Source: Prochlorococcus marinus XMU1404
GTDB taxonomy: Bacteria; Cyanobacteriota; Cyanobacteriia; PCC-6307; Cyanobiaceae
Direction: 5' to 3'
NCBI RefSeq assembly: GCF_017696175.1
Contig: NZ_JAAORE010000001.1
Span: forward strand, 1 to 64,000
DNA length: 64,000 nt
In this document: piece after piece, positions 50,298-59,002 of the stretch
Layout: each line of letters starts with the position of its first letter
Numbering within the stretch: the stretch's first letter is position 1
The notes under the pieces: model-generated
Database searches by the model: none
The model's input: the letters and a program-made list of their open reading frames with translations, nothing else
What the model was told of the DNA's origin: nothing
Made by a program: the position numbers and the translations under genes

Positions 50298-51407
50298 TTA
50301 AATCGCAAATCTATCTAAACTAAATTTTTCTAAAAAGCTTTTTTCTATTTCTTTGAGATTTTTATTTTGAACTAATTTTAACAGAAGATCACTTGTTATT
50401 GCAGAAAATAAAACTCCATTTCTGTAATGTCCTGTAGCTATAAAAAGATTTTCAATTTTTGATTTTCCAATTATTGGTTTTAGATCTGGTGTGCAAGGTC
50501 TAAATCCCCACCAATGTTCCATTTGTGGCCAATTAATAGCTTCTGGCAATAAGGAGCGAATGCCTTCTTGCAGTTGTTTTATTCCATTAGGAGTATTACC
50601 TTGATTAAATTTTGAATCTTTTTCAACTGTCGCTCCAACTACAATAAGTCCATCATCACGGGGAACTAGATAAGTTTTTGGACCAAAAATAACTCTTTTC
50701 AAAAAATTTGTTGGACCTTGTATTGATAGCATTTGTCCCTTTACAGGAAAGACTGGAATCTTATTAAAAATTTTTTTACTCCAAGCACCGCTGCATATAA
50801 TTGCTTTTTCGCAGTTAATTTTTTTTATTTCCCCAGTGGCACACAAAACTGTTGCACCTGTAATTTTGTTTTTTTCGAATGTCAAATCCTTTACTTCTGA
50901 TCCCTCATGAAATTCGACTCCATGCAAGGAGCATGCTCTCTCAAGAGCACGCATTAGTCTTCTTCGGTTATCTATTTGACCATCTTGTTCAAAAAGTAAA
51001 CCATATTTCCAAATAGAATTCATTCCATTAATTTCTGTTTGAAGATCTTTGTGATTTAAATATTTTCCATATTCATAAGTTGGAAACTCTTCAAGATCTT
51101 CTTTGTTTTTAAAAGGAACTACTATGCCACATTTTTTTAAACCGCATTTAATATTACTATCTTGTTCAATACTTTTTATCCACTTTGGAATTAGATTTTG
51201 ACTTTCTTGGCCAAATTTTAGTAATTCATCTTCGAGCCCTTCGGCATGAGTAGCTAACATTCCTGCAGCAACAAATCCAGCTGATTCATTTCTGTTTTTG
51301 CTTAAAACTAAAACTTTGAAGTTATTTCTAGAAAATTCATAAGCAATAGATAAACCTAAAAGTCCACCGCCAATGATTAATATTGAATTTTTGGTTTCTT
51401 GTGCCAT
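50298..51407 (-). CDS. thiO: FAD-dependent glycine/D-amino-acid oxidase, ThiO-like
   Basis: DAO-family flavoenzyme, 369 aa. The FAD-binding motif is IIGGGLLGLSIAYEFSR near residue 11. RVIFGPKTYLVPRDDGLIVVGATVE near 237 and WWGFRPCTPDLKPIIG near 310 are DAO features, and FIATGHYRNGVLFSAITSDLL near 333 is typical of ThiO, which makes glycine imine for the thiazole of thiamine. A generic D-amino acid oxidase role cannot be excluded. Confidence 0.82.
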   Translation of the reverse strand: MAQETKNSILIIGGGLLGLSIAYEFSRNNFKVLVLSKNRNESAGFVAAGMLATHAEGLEDELLKFGQESQNLIPKWIKSIEQDSNIKCGLKKCGIVVPFKNKEDLEEFPTYEYGKYLNHKDLQTEINGMNSIWKYGLLFEQDGQIDNRRRLMRALERACSLHGVEFHEGSEVKDLTFEKNKITGATVLCATGEIKKINCEKAIICSGAWSKKIFNKIPVFPVKGQMLSIQGPTNFLKRVIFGPKTYLVPRDDGLIVVGATVEKDSKFNQGNTPNGIKQLQEGIRSLLPEAINWPQMEHWWGFRPCTPDLKPIIGKSKIENLFIATGHYRNGVLFSAITSDLLLKLVQNKNLKEIEKSFLEKFSLDRFAI

Positions 51408-51486
51408 TTAAAAATTAATATTTTTATTTGTGTTTTGGTCCTCTTTTCCTTTATATCCAATAATATTAATAAAGAGACTTTTGATA

Positions 51487-52959
51487 ATGAACAATTTGGA
51501 ATCTTGGGAAGCTGTGATTGGTTTGGAAACTCATGTACAGCTTAATACGAAAAGTAAAATATTCACATCTGCCTCAACAGCTTTTGGTGATGCACCAAAT
51601 ACGCATATAGATCCTGTAGTTTGTGGGTTACCGGGAACTCTTCCAGTTTTGAATGAGACTGTTCTTGAGTATGCTGTAAAAACTTCGTTAGCACTAAATT
51701 TAAAAGTTTCAGAACATTGTAAATTTGACAGAAAACAATATTTTTATCCTGATCTGCCAAAAAATTATCAAATTTCACAATTTGATGAGCCACTAGCTGA
51801 AAATGGCTGGTTAGAGGTTGAAATAATTGAAAAGGACAAAGAACCTTATATCAAAAAAATTGGTATTGAAAGGCTACATATGGAAGAAGACGCTGGAAAA
51901 CTAGTCCATTCAGGAAGTGATAGATTAGCTGGCTCTAAGTATTCTTTAGTTGATTACAATCGTGCCGGAATAGCACTTTGTGAGATTGTAAGTAAACCAG
52001 ATATTAGATCAGGTAAAGAGGCATCTGAATATGCTTCAGAGATTAGAAGAACAGTTAGATATCTAGGAGTATCAGACGGAAATATGCAAGAGGGTTCATT
52101 ACGCTGTGATGTGAATATTTCAGTTAGAAAAGGACCTAATGCTCCTTTTGGTACCAAAGTGGAAATAAAAAATATGAATTCATTTTCTGCAATTCAAAAG
52201 GCTTGCGATTATGAAATAGCCAGACAAATAGAAGTTTATGAAAATGGAGGAAAAATTTTCCAAGAAACAAGGTTATGGGATGAAGCTAAGCAATTAACGA
52301 AAAGTATGAGAATGAAGGAAGGTAGCAGTGACTATAGATATTTTCCTGATCCTGACTTAGGTCCAATTGAAATAACAAAAGCCCAACAAGAAATATGGTT
52401 TAAAGAACTACCAGAATTACCACCAAAGAAAAGAAATAAATATGTAAGTCAATTTGGGTTGTCTGCATATGATGCAAGGGTAATTTCTGATGAAATAAGC
52501 ATGGCAAACTTTTTTGAAGAAACAGTAGCAAATGGTGCCGAGGCCAAACTAGCTTCGAATTGGGTAACAAGCGATATTGTGGGTTATTTAAAATCAAACA
52601 AACTAAGTTTTAGTGAATTAAAGCTTAGTCCTGAAAATCTTGCTGAAATGATTAGCATGATTTCAAAAAATATAATTAGTGGAAAAATTGCAAAAGAAAT
52701 TTTACCTGAACTTATTCAAAAAAATATTTCTCCGAAAAAATTAGTTGAAGAAAAAGGGTTGGCAATGATATCTGATTCTTCAAGTATTTTACCAATAATT
52801 GATGAACTTATAAATGCACATCCAAATGAAGTTCAAGCATTTAAAAATGGCAAAACTAAGTTACTTGGTTTTTTTGTTGGTCAACTTATGAAAAAAACAA
52901 AAGGTAAAGCTGACCCTAAACTTGCAAATAAACTTCTTATGGAAAAATTGAATAGCTAA
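51487..52959 (+). CDS. gatB: Aspartyl/glutamyl-tRNA amidotransferase subunit B
   Basis: Part of GatCAB, which amidates Glu-tRNA-Gln and Asp-tRNA-Asn; 490 aa. GLETHVQLNTKSKIF, KQYFYPDLPKNYQISQF and LHMEEDAGKLVHSG are the kinase-domain motifs, and the C-terminal helical tail ends ANKLLMEKLNS. An upstream ATG at 51430 adds 19 hydrophobic residues; the ATG at 51487 (MNNLESWEAVIGLE) matches the family start. gatA and gatC are not in the window. Confidence 0.95.
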   Translation: MNNLESWEAVIGLETHVQLNTKSKIFTSASTAFGDAPNTHIDPVVCGLPGTLPVLNETVLEYAVKTSLALNLKVSEHCKFDRKQYFYPDLPKNYQISQFDEPLAENGWLEVEIIEKDKEPYIKKIGIERLHMEEDAGKLVHSGSDRLAGSKYSLVDYNRAGIALCEIVSKPDIRSGKEASEYASEIRRTVRYLGVSDGNMQEGSLRCDVNISVRKGPNAPFGTKVEIKNMNSFSAIQKACDYEIARQIEVYENGGKIFQETRLWDEAKQLTKSMRMKEGSSDYRYFPDPDLGPIEITKAQQEIWFKELPELPPKKRNKYVSQFGLSAYDARVISDEISMANFFEETVANGAEAKLASNWVTSDIVGYLKSNKLSFSELKLSPENLAEMISMISKNIISGKIAKEILPELIQKNISPKKLVEEKGLAMISDSSSILPIIDELINAHPNEVQAFKNGKTKLLGFFVGQLMKKTKGKADPKLANKLLMEKLNS

Positions 52960-52962
52960 AGC

Positions 52963-53580
52963 TTAAAGAAGCTCTTTTATAGCATTGATCCATTTATTTT
53001 GATCATCCGAATTATCTAAAATGATATCTGAAAATTTTCTTTTTTCTTCAAAACTTAATTGAAAATTTATCAATTCATATGCTTCTTTTTCGCTAATTTT
53101 ATCTCTTGTGATAAGTCTGTTTTTTTGTAGCTCTTTAGGACATTTAACTAACCATATTTCAGTGCAAATATCTTCAAATTTTGCTTCAAACAATAATGGA
53201 ATAACCAATACTATTGTTTGATTATTTCTGTATTGACTGCATTCTTCTATCATTCTTTCTTTAATTAAAGGGTGAAGTAGTTTTTCAATCCATTCCTTGC
53301 TTGCTGAATGTTTAAAAATAATTTTCCTTAAAAGTTTTCTGTTTATTTCTCTTTCTGAATTGCTCTTATTATCAATAATTTTATTTCCAAAATAATCTAA
53401 AATTTTCTTATATCCATATGTGTTTGGTTTGATTAATTCTCTTGAAAAATGATCTGCATCTAATATTGGTATGTTTTTATGTTTTCTAATGTAATTAGTT
53501 ATGGTTGTTTTCCCACTTGCAATACCTCCTGTTAAACCAATCCTTCTTTGGTTGTTTTTTGATTTTTGAAGAATACCCAT
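52963..53580 (-). CDS. coaE: Dephospho-CoA kinase
   Basis: Last step of CoA synthesis; 205 aa. The P-loop is GLTGGIASGKTTITNYI near residue 16-32, ILDADHFSRELI near 38 is the DADxxxR-like motif, and LVIPLLFEAKFEDICTEIWLV near 125 is the core. It converges on gatB with three bases between stops. Confidence 0.95.
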   Translation of the reverse strand: MGILQKSKNNQRRIGLTGGIASGKTTITNYIRKHKNIPILDADHFSRELIKPNTYGYKKILDYFGNKIIDNKSNSEREINRKLLRKIIFKHSASKEWIEKLLHPLIKERMIEECSQYRNNQTIVLVIPLLFEAKFEDICTEIWLVKCPKELQKNRLITRDKISEKEAYELINFQLSFEEKRKFSDIILDNSDDQNKWINAIKELL

Positions 53581-53656
53581 ATAATTAATAATAATCTAAT
53601 TACTTAGTTTCTTTAGTATTAAAGAGTAGTTAGTATAAATTAAAATACCAAAAAGT

Positions 53657-54895
53657 TTGAGCCAGTTAGATTCCAATTGGTCGTTTGTTGATGACAGTAA
53701 GGTTACACCCAAGGGGTTTCTTTTTGCTGGGATATCTGCTGGTTTAAAAGCTTCTAATAAAAAAGATTTAGCACTAATACTCGCTCCAGAAGGAAGTATT
53801 TTTAGTGGGATGTTTACCCAATCAATAGTTCGAGCTTCTTGTGTGGATATTTGTGAGGAAAGGATTAAAACAACTTCAGGTTTTGCAAGAGCAATACTAA
53901 TTAATTCTGGTCAAGCAAATGCATGTACAGGAAATCTTGGCATTCAACATTTTCAAATTGCTACAGGAAAGATTGCGGAACTTTTAGGAATAAAAGAAGA
54001 AGAAGTTTTAATGTGTTCAACTGGAGTAATTGGTGTTCCAATACAGATAAATGATTTAGTAAAAAATTTACCGAATTTAGTTAGTGATTTAAAGGGTAAT
54101 AATTTTCAAAATGCAGCAGAAGCAATTTTAACTACTGATTTGACTTTGAAAAAAGTGTCTATAGAGACGATTATTCAAGGTAGAAAAATAAAAATAGCAG
54201 GATTTGCAAAAGGTTCAGGAATGATTTACCCTAACATGGCTACAATGCTTGCTTTTCTAACCTGTGATGCGGGTATTCAAAAAGAAGAATGGGACAAAAT
54301 GATTGCTATCGCGGTTAAAAAATCTTTTAATGCAATTTCAGTTGATGGAGAGACAAGCACAAATGATTCTTTTGTTGGAATAAATGCAGGAGAGAAAATT
54401 GAAAAAAGGTTTTTCCCAATTATCCAACAAGGGATTGATATTGTATGTCAGAACTTGGCAAAAAATATTGCAAGGGATGGAGAGGGAGCAAATTGTTTAT
54501 TAGAAGTTTTGGTTCAAGGAGCAAAAAATATAGATGATGCAATTATGCTCGCGAAATCTATTTGTAATTCTGCCTTGGTAAAAACTGCGATACATGGTTG
54601 TGATCCGAATTGGGGACGAATCATTTCTGCTGCAGGTAATTCTGGAGTTAAATTTAATTTAAATGACGTTGACTTGTTTATAGGAAACGCTCAGATTTTG
54701 GAAAACGGCAAGTTAAATAAATATGATCCACAAAAAGTCACAGACTATATTAAGTCCAGAATGAAAGGTAGATATTTAGTTGATGATATTGTAAAAATTA
54801 TGATTAATCTAAATTCTGGCGAATCGAAAGGCACAGCTTGGGGGTGCGATCTTTCTAAAAAATATGTTGAAATAAATAGCGAATATACTACTTAA
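53657..54895 (+). CDS. argJ: Bifunctional ornithine acetyltransferase / N-acetylglutamate synthase
   Basis: Arginine pathway enzyme that recycles acetyl from N-acetylornithine; 412 aa with a TTG start. It self-cleaves at an Ala-Thr bond in GSGMIYPNMATMLAFL near residue 195. FVGINAGEK and GCDPNWGRIISAAGNSG near 315 fit the family. Together with argH it provides two arginine genes in the window, not clustered. It overlaps the next convergent gene by eight bases. Confidence 0.95.
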   Translation: MSQLDSNWSFVDDSKVTPKGFLFAGISAGLKASNKKDLALILAPEGSIFSGMFTQSIVRASCVDICEERIKTTSGFARAILINSGQANACTGNLGIQHFQIATGKIAELLGIKEEEVLMCSTGVIGVPIQINDLVKNLPNLVSDLKGNNFQNAAEAILTTDLTLKKVSIETIIQGRKIKIAGFAKGSGMIYPNMATMLAFLTCDAGIQKEEWDKMIAIAVKKSFNAISVDGETSTNDSFVGINAGEKIEKRFFPIIQQGIDIVCQNLAKNIARDGEGANCLLEVLVQGAKNIDDAIMLAKSICNSALVKTAIHGCDPNWGRIISAAGNSGVKFNLNDVDLFIGNAQILENGKLNKYDPQKVTDYIKSRMKGRYLVDDIVKIMINLNSGESKGTAWGCDLSKKYVEINSEYTT

Positions 54896-55130
54896 GTTTT
54901 AGTAAATCTAATGGTAGATATTCATTCATATAAAGAAACAGTATTGTTAAAGTTCCAATTACAGAGCCTATAAAACCTCCAAAAAAATTAACTAATAATC
55001 CAGATTGTCTAATTATTGCTTCTTCGTTTTTTTCTTCTTCAAAATTAGGCGAATCAACTACTTTTAAGCGCTGATTGGTTGTTGGTTGTTTAAGTTGTTG
55101 GTGTCGGATGAGGGCTTCGAAATCAGGCAT
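54888..55130 (-). CDS. Small membrane protein overlapping parA-like gene
   Basis: An 80-aa protein. MPDFEALIRHQQLKQPTTNQ leads a charged N-terminal half, then one transmembrane helix at about residues 48-66 (FFGGFIGSVIGTLTILFLY) and a short tail. Its first 67 bases overlap the 3' end of the ParA-like gene in another frame, so they are probably translationally coupled. An ATG at 55154 would lengthen the overlap. The function is unknown; a membrane partner for the ParA is suggested by position only. Confidence 0.65.
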   Translation of the reverse strand: MPDFEALIRHQQLKQPTTNQRLKVVDSPNFEEEKNEEAIIRQSGLLVNFFGGFIGSVIGTLTILFLYMNEYLPLDLLKLK

Positions 55131-55735
55131 GGAATTTGTGAGGCAATTGAACAATAAGCAGACCAGCCCGTCATTCGACGAGGGTCTGATCTACCTAAAT
55201 CGTCTACAGCTTCAAATACAGCATTGCCCGAGGCTTCTGCTTTATCAAATGCTGAAAGTAAAGGTACAAATGTATCAAAAACATATAAACCAAAATTTTC
55301 TAGAGCTGCTTTGGCTTGTTGTGCTGCTTTTTGCTGTCTAAGATCAACTTTTACTATTACTACAGCATGGTTAACTTTTAAGTTGCCTAATAAATTAGCT
55401 AGTTCAACAGTTAATTCTACTGATCTTGCTTTTGCAGTTGTAGGTAAGATAACTAAATCTGAACCATACGCTAAGTGTTTAAGTTCTTCTTGATCACTGC
55501 TAGCCTGGCCATCAGTTATTACAATTTCTGATGATCTTGATGCTTTAGCAGCTGAACTGACGGGGAAAACTGGAAATGGAAGCTTGCCTCTTGATGCGTA
55601 TGCCAAAGCAGATCTATTCTTGTCGGCATCAACTATGCAAACTTTTTTACCTTCAGAATGCCAAACACTTGCAAGATGAATACTTGTACAGGTCTTAGCT
55701 ACCCCACCTTTTTGTCCGCAAACGGTAATGAACAA
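55064..55735 (-). CDS. ParA/MinD-type ATPase, orphan
   Basis: A 223-aa ATPase of the ParA family. The deviant Walker A box is CGQKGGVAKTCTS: signature Lys9 and P-loop Lys14 are kept, but Ala13 replaces the usual Gly. Walker A' is VCIVDADKNRSALAYA and the Walker B-like strand is EIVITDGQASSDQ. The tail is Asn/Pro/Gln-rich. No parB or parS-like cluster is nearby. In cyanobacteria such ATPases position plasmids, chromosomes or carboxysomes; which applies here is open. Confidence 0.85.
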   Translation of the reverse strand: MFITVCGQKGGVAKTCTSIHLASVWHSEGKKVCIVDADKNRSALAYASRGKLPFPVFPVSSAAKASRSSEIVITDGQASSDQEELKHLAYGSDLVILPTTAKARSVELTVELANLLGNLKVNHAVVIVKVDLRQQKAAQQAKAALENFGLYVFDTFVPLLSAFDKAEASGNAVFEAVDDLGRSDPRRMTGWSAYCSIASQIPCLISKPSSDTNNLNNQQPISA

Positions 55736-55885
55736 TTTTTTATTTTTATTTCTCTTACTTTGGAGAAGAATTTCTTAATGTCAAGAGAAATTGATTTTTA
55801 ATGCTTTAAAACTTATTTTTTGAAATATTTTAAACAAGTTAATATTTTTAGATAACCTTATAAGGTTCCTTATTTAAATTGGCTA

Positions 55886-56848
55886 GTGAAGAAAAGAATT
55901 GGATTAGGTACGTGGTCTTGGGGGAATAAGCTTTTCTGGAATTACCAATCTACAAATGACGATGATTTACGTGAGACATATAATGAAGCGTTACGAAGAG
56001 GTTTCGATCTAATTGATACTGCAGATTCTTACGGTACTGGGAATCTTCAGGGTAGAAGTGAATTGTTGATAGGAAAATTTTTACTAAATACTCCTTCAGC
56101 AAAGAAAAAAAGAATTCAAGTAGCAACCAAACTTGCACCTTATCCCTGGAGAATAGGCAACAGAGGTTTTAATAAACCTTTTTTGAAAAGTTTAGAAAGA
56201 CTTAATAATAAATTAGATATAGTGCAATTACATTGGTCAACTGCAAAATACAATCCTTGGCAGGAATTAGGGCTCTTGAATAATCTTTGCGATTTAAAAG
56301 ATGAAGGCTTTGATTTTCAAATAGGCTTATCAAATATAGGCCCTAAAAGATTGATAAAATTAATTAATTTCTTAGCAAAAAGAGATCAGAGCCTAAAGAG
56401 TGTTCAAATACAGTTTTCTTTGCTTGCTCCCGATTTAGGAAAACAATATCAGGTAAAAAAAATTTGCGATGAAAATAATATTGATTTCTTTGCTTATAGT
56501 CCTTTGTCCTTTGGAATACTTTGTATTGATCCAGATAAAGAACAGAACAAAGAAAAAAGTTTTATTCGCAATGCATTATTTGAAAACTATAAAAAACCAA
56601 CATATGAATTGCGAAGGTGTTTAAAAAGAATTGCAAATCAAAGATCAGTTTCCCAAGCGCAAGTAGCAATTAATTGGTGTTGTTATCAAGGAGCTATTCC
56701 GCTCGTTGGAATGCGAAAAAAATCTCAAGTTATAGATGTATCGAATGTATTCAAGTGGAATTTAAATAAAAGTGAATTTAAAGTACTTCAGGAATTTTCA
56801 AAAAAATGTTTAAAAAAAATGCCTAAAAATCCTTTTTCAAGTATTTAG
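55886..56848 (+). CDS. Aldo/keto reductase family protein
   Basis: TIM-barrel NADPH oxidoreductase, 320 aa, with a GTG start. LGTWSWGNKLFW and GFDLIDTADSYGTGNLQGRSE near residues 38-58 contain the catalytic Asp and Tyr, VATKLAPYPWR gives the Lys, and LDIVQLHWST the active-site His. The substrate is unknown. It lies on the plus strand, diverging from parA (150-base gap). Confidence 0.92.
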   Translation: MKKRIGLGTWSWGNKLFWNYQSTNDDDLRETYNEALRRGFDLIDTADSYGTGNLQGRSELLIGKFLLNTPSAKKKRIQVATKLAPYPWRIGNRGFNKPFLKSLERLNNKLDIVQLHWSTAKYNPWQELGLLNNLCDLKDEGFDFQIGLSNIGPKRLIKLINFLAKRDQSLKSVQIQFSLLAPDLGKQYQVKKICDENNIDFFAYSPLSFGILCIDPDKEQNKEKSFIRNALFENYKKPTYELRRCLKRIANQRSVSQAQVAINWCCYQGAIPLVGMRKKSQVIDVSNVFKWNLNKSEFKVLQEFSKKCLKKMPKNPFSSI

Positions 56849-56856
56849 TTAAATTT

Positions 56857-56994
56857 TTAGCTAGAAATCTTTTTATTTTTTTTAATTTGACAACTACTAT
56901 TCCATAGTTCATTGGGAAATTTTTCGCCAGTGAATCTAATAACTTTAGGTTTCAGATTTATTATCAAGTCATCTAGGTTTTTATTAGGTTCCAT
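56857..56994 (-). CDS. Small conserved-looking protein (45 aa)
   Basis: A 45-codon ORF reading MEPNKNLDDLIINLKPKVIR, then FTGEKFPNELW and a basic tail KKNKKISS. The ATG is at 56994. It ends nine bases from the convergent aldo/keto reductase and fills most of the gap to ssrA. Composition is protein-like rather than a random AT-rich frame. No family recognised. Confidence 0.5.
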   Translation of the reverse strand: MEPNKNLDDLIINLKPKVIRFTGEKFPNELWNSSCQIKKNKKISS

Positions 56995-57150
56995 TGTGTA
57001 GGATTTGGGTTTCTAATAAGATAAATTAATTTACAATCAATCTTCTCAGTATTTATACTCATAAAATTAAAAAATTTTTTTTTAATACAAGCAACTGCAG
57101 CAATATTTACACAATCATAAATTATCTATTACAACTTCTTAGTTATTTTA

Positions 57151-57176
57151 AAAAAGTGGAGTCCTTCCAGACTCCC
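57151..57176 (-). terminator. Rho-independent terminator of ssrA
   Basis: On the minus strand GGAGTC-TGGAAG-GACTCC is followed by AC and a T run (complement of the A run at 57151-57156). It closes the ssrA transcript and may also form the last helix of the coding piece. Confidence 0.8.
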
Positions 57177-57417
57177 CGTATCATTTGGTTGATAAGGCTG
57201 ATATGACCCCATCTCCTTAAGGATCAAGCAGCAACTGGTGCTGTTTGACGGGAGAAACTAACGATTTTGTTAGCATTTGTGTTTTTGCTCTAACCGAGCC
57301 GGCTTCAGTCACCTTCCTTATGCCCCGTCGAAACCATTACAACCCCAAATAGTGGAGTTGAGCGGAATCGAACCGCTGTCCGAAACATCGGTTGAGATCA
57401 CCTAGTCCAATTGGACA
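57159..57417 (-). ncRNA. ssrA: Permuted two-piece tmRNA
   Basis: Rescues stalled ribosomes with SmpB. On the minus strand the acceptor piece comes first: T arm AGCGG-TTCGATT-CCGCT and acceptor half CAACTCC plus discriminator A, ending at 57354. Six bases later (57347) the coding piece begins with GGGGTTG, able to pair with CAACTCC, and continues TAATGGTTTCGACGGGGC. The gene is thus circularly permuted, as known for marine picocyanobacteria and alphaproteobacteria. CCA is not encoded (CTA follows), so it must be added later. The 5' limit is approximate, near a 12-bp palindrome at 57406-57417. Confidence 0.93.
57225..57275 (-). other. tmRNA proteolysis-tag reading frame
   Basis: Sixteen codons from 57275 down to 57228 read ANKIVSFSRQTAPVAA, followed by TGA at 57225-57227. 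The hydrophobic -APVAA end is typical of ClpXP/ClpAP-type degrons. Confidence 0.93.
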
Positions 57418-57423
57418 TTTATA
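57418..57423 (-). promoter_or_regulatory. Possible -10 box of ssrA
   Basis: TATAAA on the minus strand lies just before the palindrome that begins the acceptor piece. A start about seven bases on would fall at 57411 or so. No good -35 was seen at the expected spacing. Confidence 0.3.
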
Positions 57424-57474
57424 TTCTGACAGGCAAAATGGTTATTGAATAGTTTTTTTTAAGTTTTATCGTAT

Positions 57475-58599
57475 ATGAATGTAGTTGCATCAGCTCCAGA
57501 GGGACTAGAGAAATCTTTAGCTGAGGAAATTTCAAATTTAGGCGGCTTTAATATTAATACCTATAAAAGATTTATTAATTTTGAATGTGATTTTGAAACT
57601 TTTTATAGAGTTCATTTCTATTCCAGATTAGCTTTTCGTTTTTATAGAGAAATTGCAAGTTTTAATTGCTATGACAAGCAATCTTTATATGCGGGGGTTA
57701 GAGATTCATTTGATTGGTTAAACTGGTTGCACTTTGATAAAACGTTTAATGTTCAAGTAACTGGGAGAACATCTTCTTTAAGTCATACTCATTTCACAGC
57801 TCTTGAAGTAAAAAATTCTATAACTGATTTGCAACAGGCAGTTTGGAATAAAAGATCAAATATTTCTCTAGATAATCCTGATTTTATAATTCATCTGCAT
57901 TTAAATAATAATAAAGCAATTCTCAGTCTTCAAAGCAGCTTAGAAAGCTTACACAAAAGAGGCTATAGACCCGCAATTGGGTATGCTCCATTAAAAGAAA
58001 ATTTAGCTTCTGGATTGATAAATATGACTCAATGGAATGGCAAAGTTCCATTAATAGATTTTATGTGTGGTTCGGGTACTTTTTTAATTGAGGCAGTCAA
58101 CCAATTCCTTGGAGTTCCCATAAATATTGATCAGGCATATCTTTTTGAAAATTGGTTAGACTTTAGGCAAGATATTTATCTTAATGAAAAAAATAAGGCA
58201 AAAAAGAAAATCATAAATTATGAAAAATTACCAACAATAATAGGGTGTGAAATTAATAAAAATGTCTTTGAGCAGGCGAATCTAAACATATCATTAGCTG
58301 GACTCGAGAATTATATTGAGCTTATAAATAATGATTTTTTAGAACTCCAATTAAGTTGCACACCTGGGATCATCATATGTAATCCTCCATACGGCAAAAA
58401 ATTAGGCGATGAAAATGAATTGATTAGTTTATATGAACAAATGGGAATCTTTCTAAAGAACAATTTTTCAGCTTGGGAATTTTGGCTCCTAAGTGGAAAT
58501 CCAAAACTAACAAAATATTTGAAAATGAAATCTTCATTGAAAATTCCTGTTAGTAATGGGGGGATAGATTGTAGATGGATAAAGTATTTAATTAGGTAA
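57475..58599 (+). CDS. THUMP-domain RNA N2-guanine methyltransferase (RlmL/Trm-like)
   Basis: SAM-dependent methyltransferase, 374 aa. An N-terminal ferredoxin-like/THUMP region (VVASAPEGLEKSLAEEISNL, to about residue 150) precedes the Rossmann-like domain with LIDFMCGSGTFLIEAVNQF near 196 and the catalytic IIICNPPYGKKLG near 302. It matches the N-terminal methyltransferase half of RlmL, which modifies 23S rRNA; a tRNA target is possible. It is divergent from ssrA, with about 57 bases between. Confidence 0.88.
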   Translation: MNVVASAPEGLEKSLAEEISNLGGFNINTYKRFINFECDFETFYRVHFYSRLAFRFYREIASFNCYDKQSLYAGVRDSFDWLNWLHFDKTFNVQVTGRTSSLSHTHFTALEVKNSITDLQQAVWNKRSNISLDNPDFIIHLHLNNNKAILSLQSSLESLHKRGYRPAIGYAPLKENLASGLINMTQWNGKVPLIDFMCGSGTFLIEAVNQFLGVPINIDQAYLFENWLDFRQDIYLNEKNKAKKKIINYEKLPTIIGCEINKNVFEQANLNISLAGLENYIELINNDFLELQLSCTPGIIICNPPYGKKLGDENELISLYEQMGIFLKNNFSAWEFWLLSGNPKLTKYLKMKSSLKIPVSNGGIDCRWIKYLIR

Positions 58600-58600
58600 A

Positions 58601-59002
58601 TTATTTTTTGCCTAAAACGGCCTTTGTTGTCTTGCCTAAACCTTCTAATGTTTGAGGAAGATATGGTCCTTTGGCTAATTTTCCTCCAAGCTTCAAACTT
58701 AGGCCTGCAAGAAATAAATCGATAAATATTATGAGTAATAAATTATATTCAATATTCCAGTTATTATATTTCGCTAGAAAAAGATAAAAAATAATATGGA
58801 TGCAAATTAGTACTAATAATAATAATGTACTGCCAATTGCTAAAAATATTCCACCACTAATTAATCTTCTTTTTTCTCTATCTACTTCTTGAAGAGCTAT
58901 TCTGACATGCAAATCCATCACTGAACTTGCGATGGCTGAAATTCTGGAGGCCGTATTTGCAAAGTTTTTATTTTTTGGTTTTTCCATATTATTTTCTGCC
59001 AC
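58601..59002 (-). CDS. Holin-X-like (DUF1469-type) membrane protein
   Basis: A 133-aa protein with two membrane helices at about residues 48-72 and 82-105 and a basic tail GLGKTTKAVLGKK. The N-terminus is amphipathic (ISAIASSVMDLHVRIALQEVDREKRR). This layout fits the Actinobacterial Holin-X / phage holin-like superfamily, common in cyanobacteria and not evidence of a prophage. It overlaps the upstream gene by 14 bases. Confidence 0.72.
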   Translation of the reverse strand: MAENNMEKPKNKNFANTASRISAIASSVMDLHVRIALQEVDREKRRLISGGIFLAIGSTLLLLVLICIHIIFYLFLAKYNNWNIEYNLLLIIFIDLFLAGLSLKLGGKLAKGPYLPQTLEGLGKTTKAVLGKK

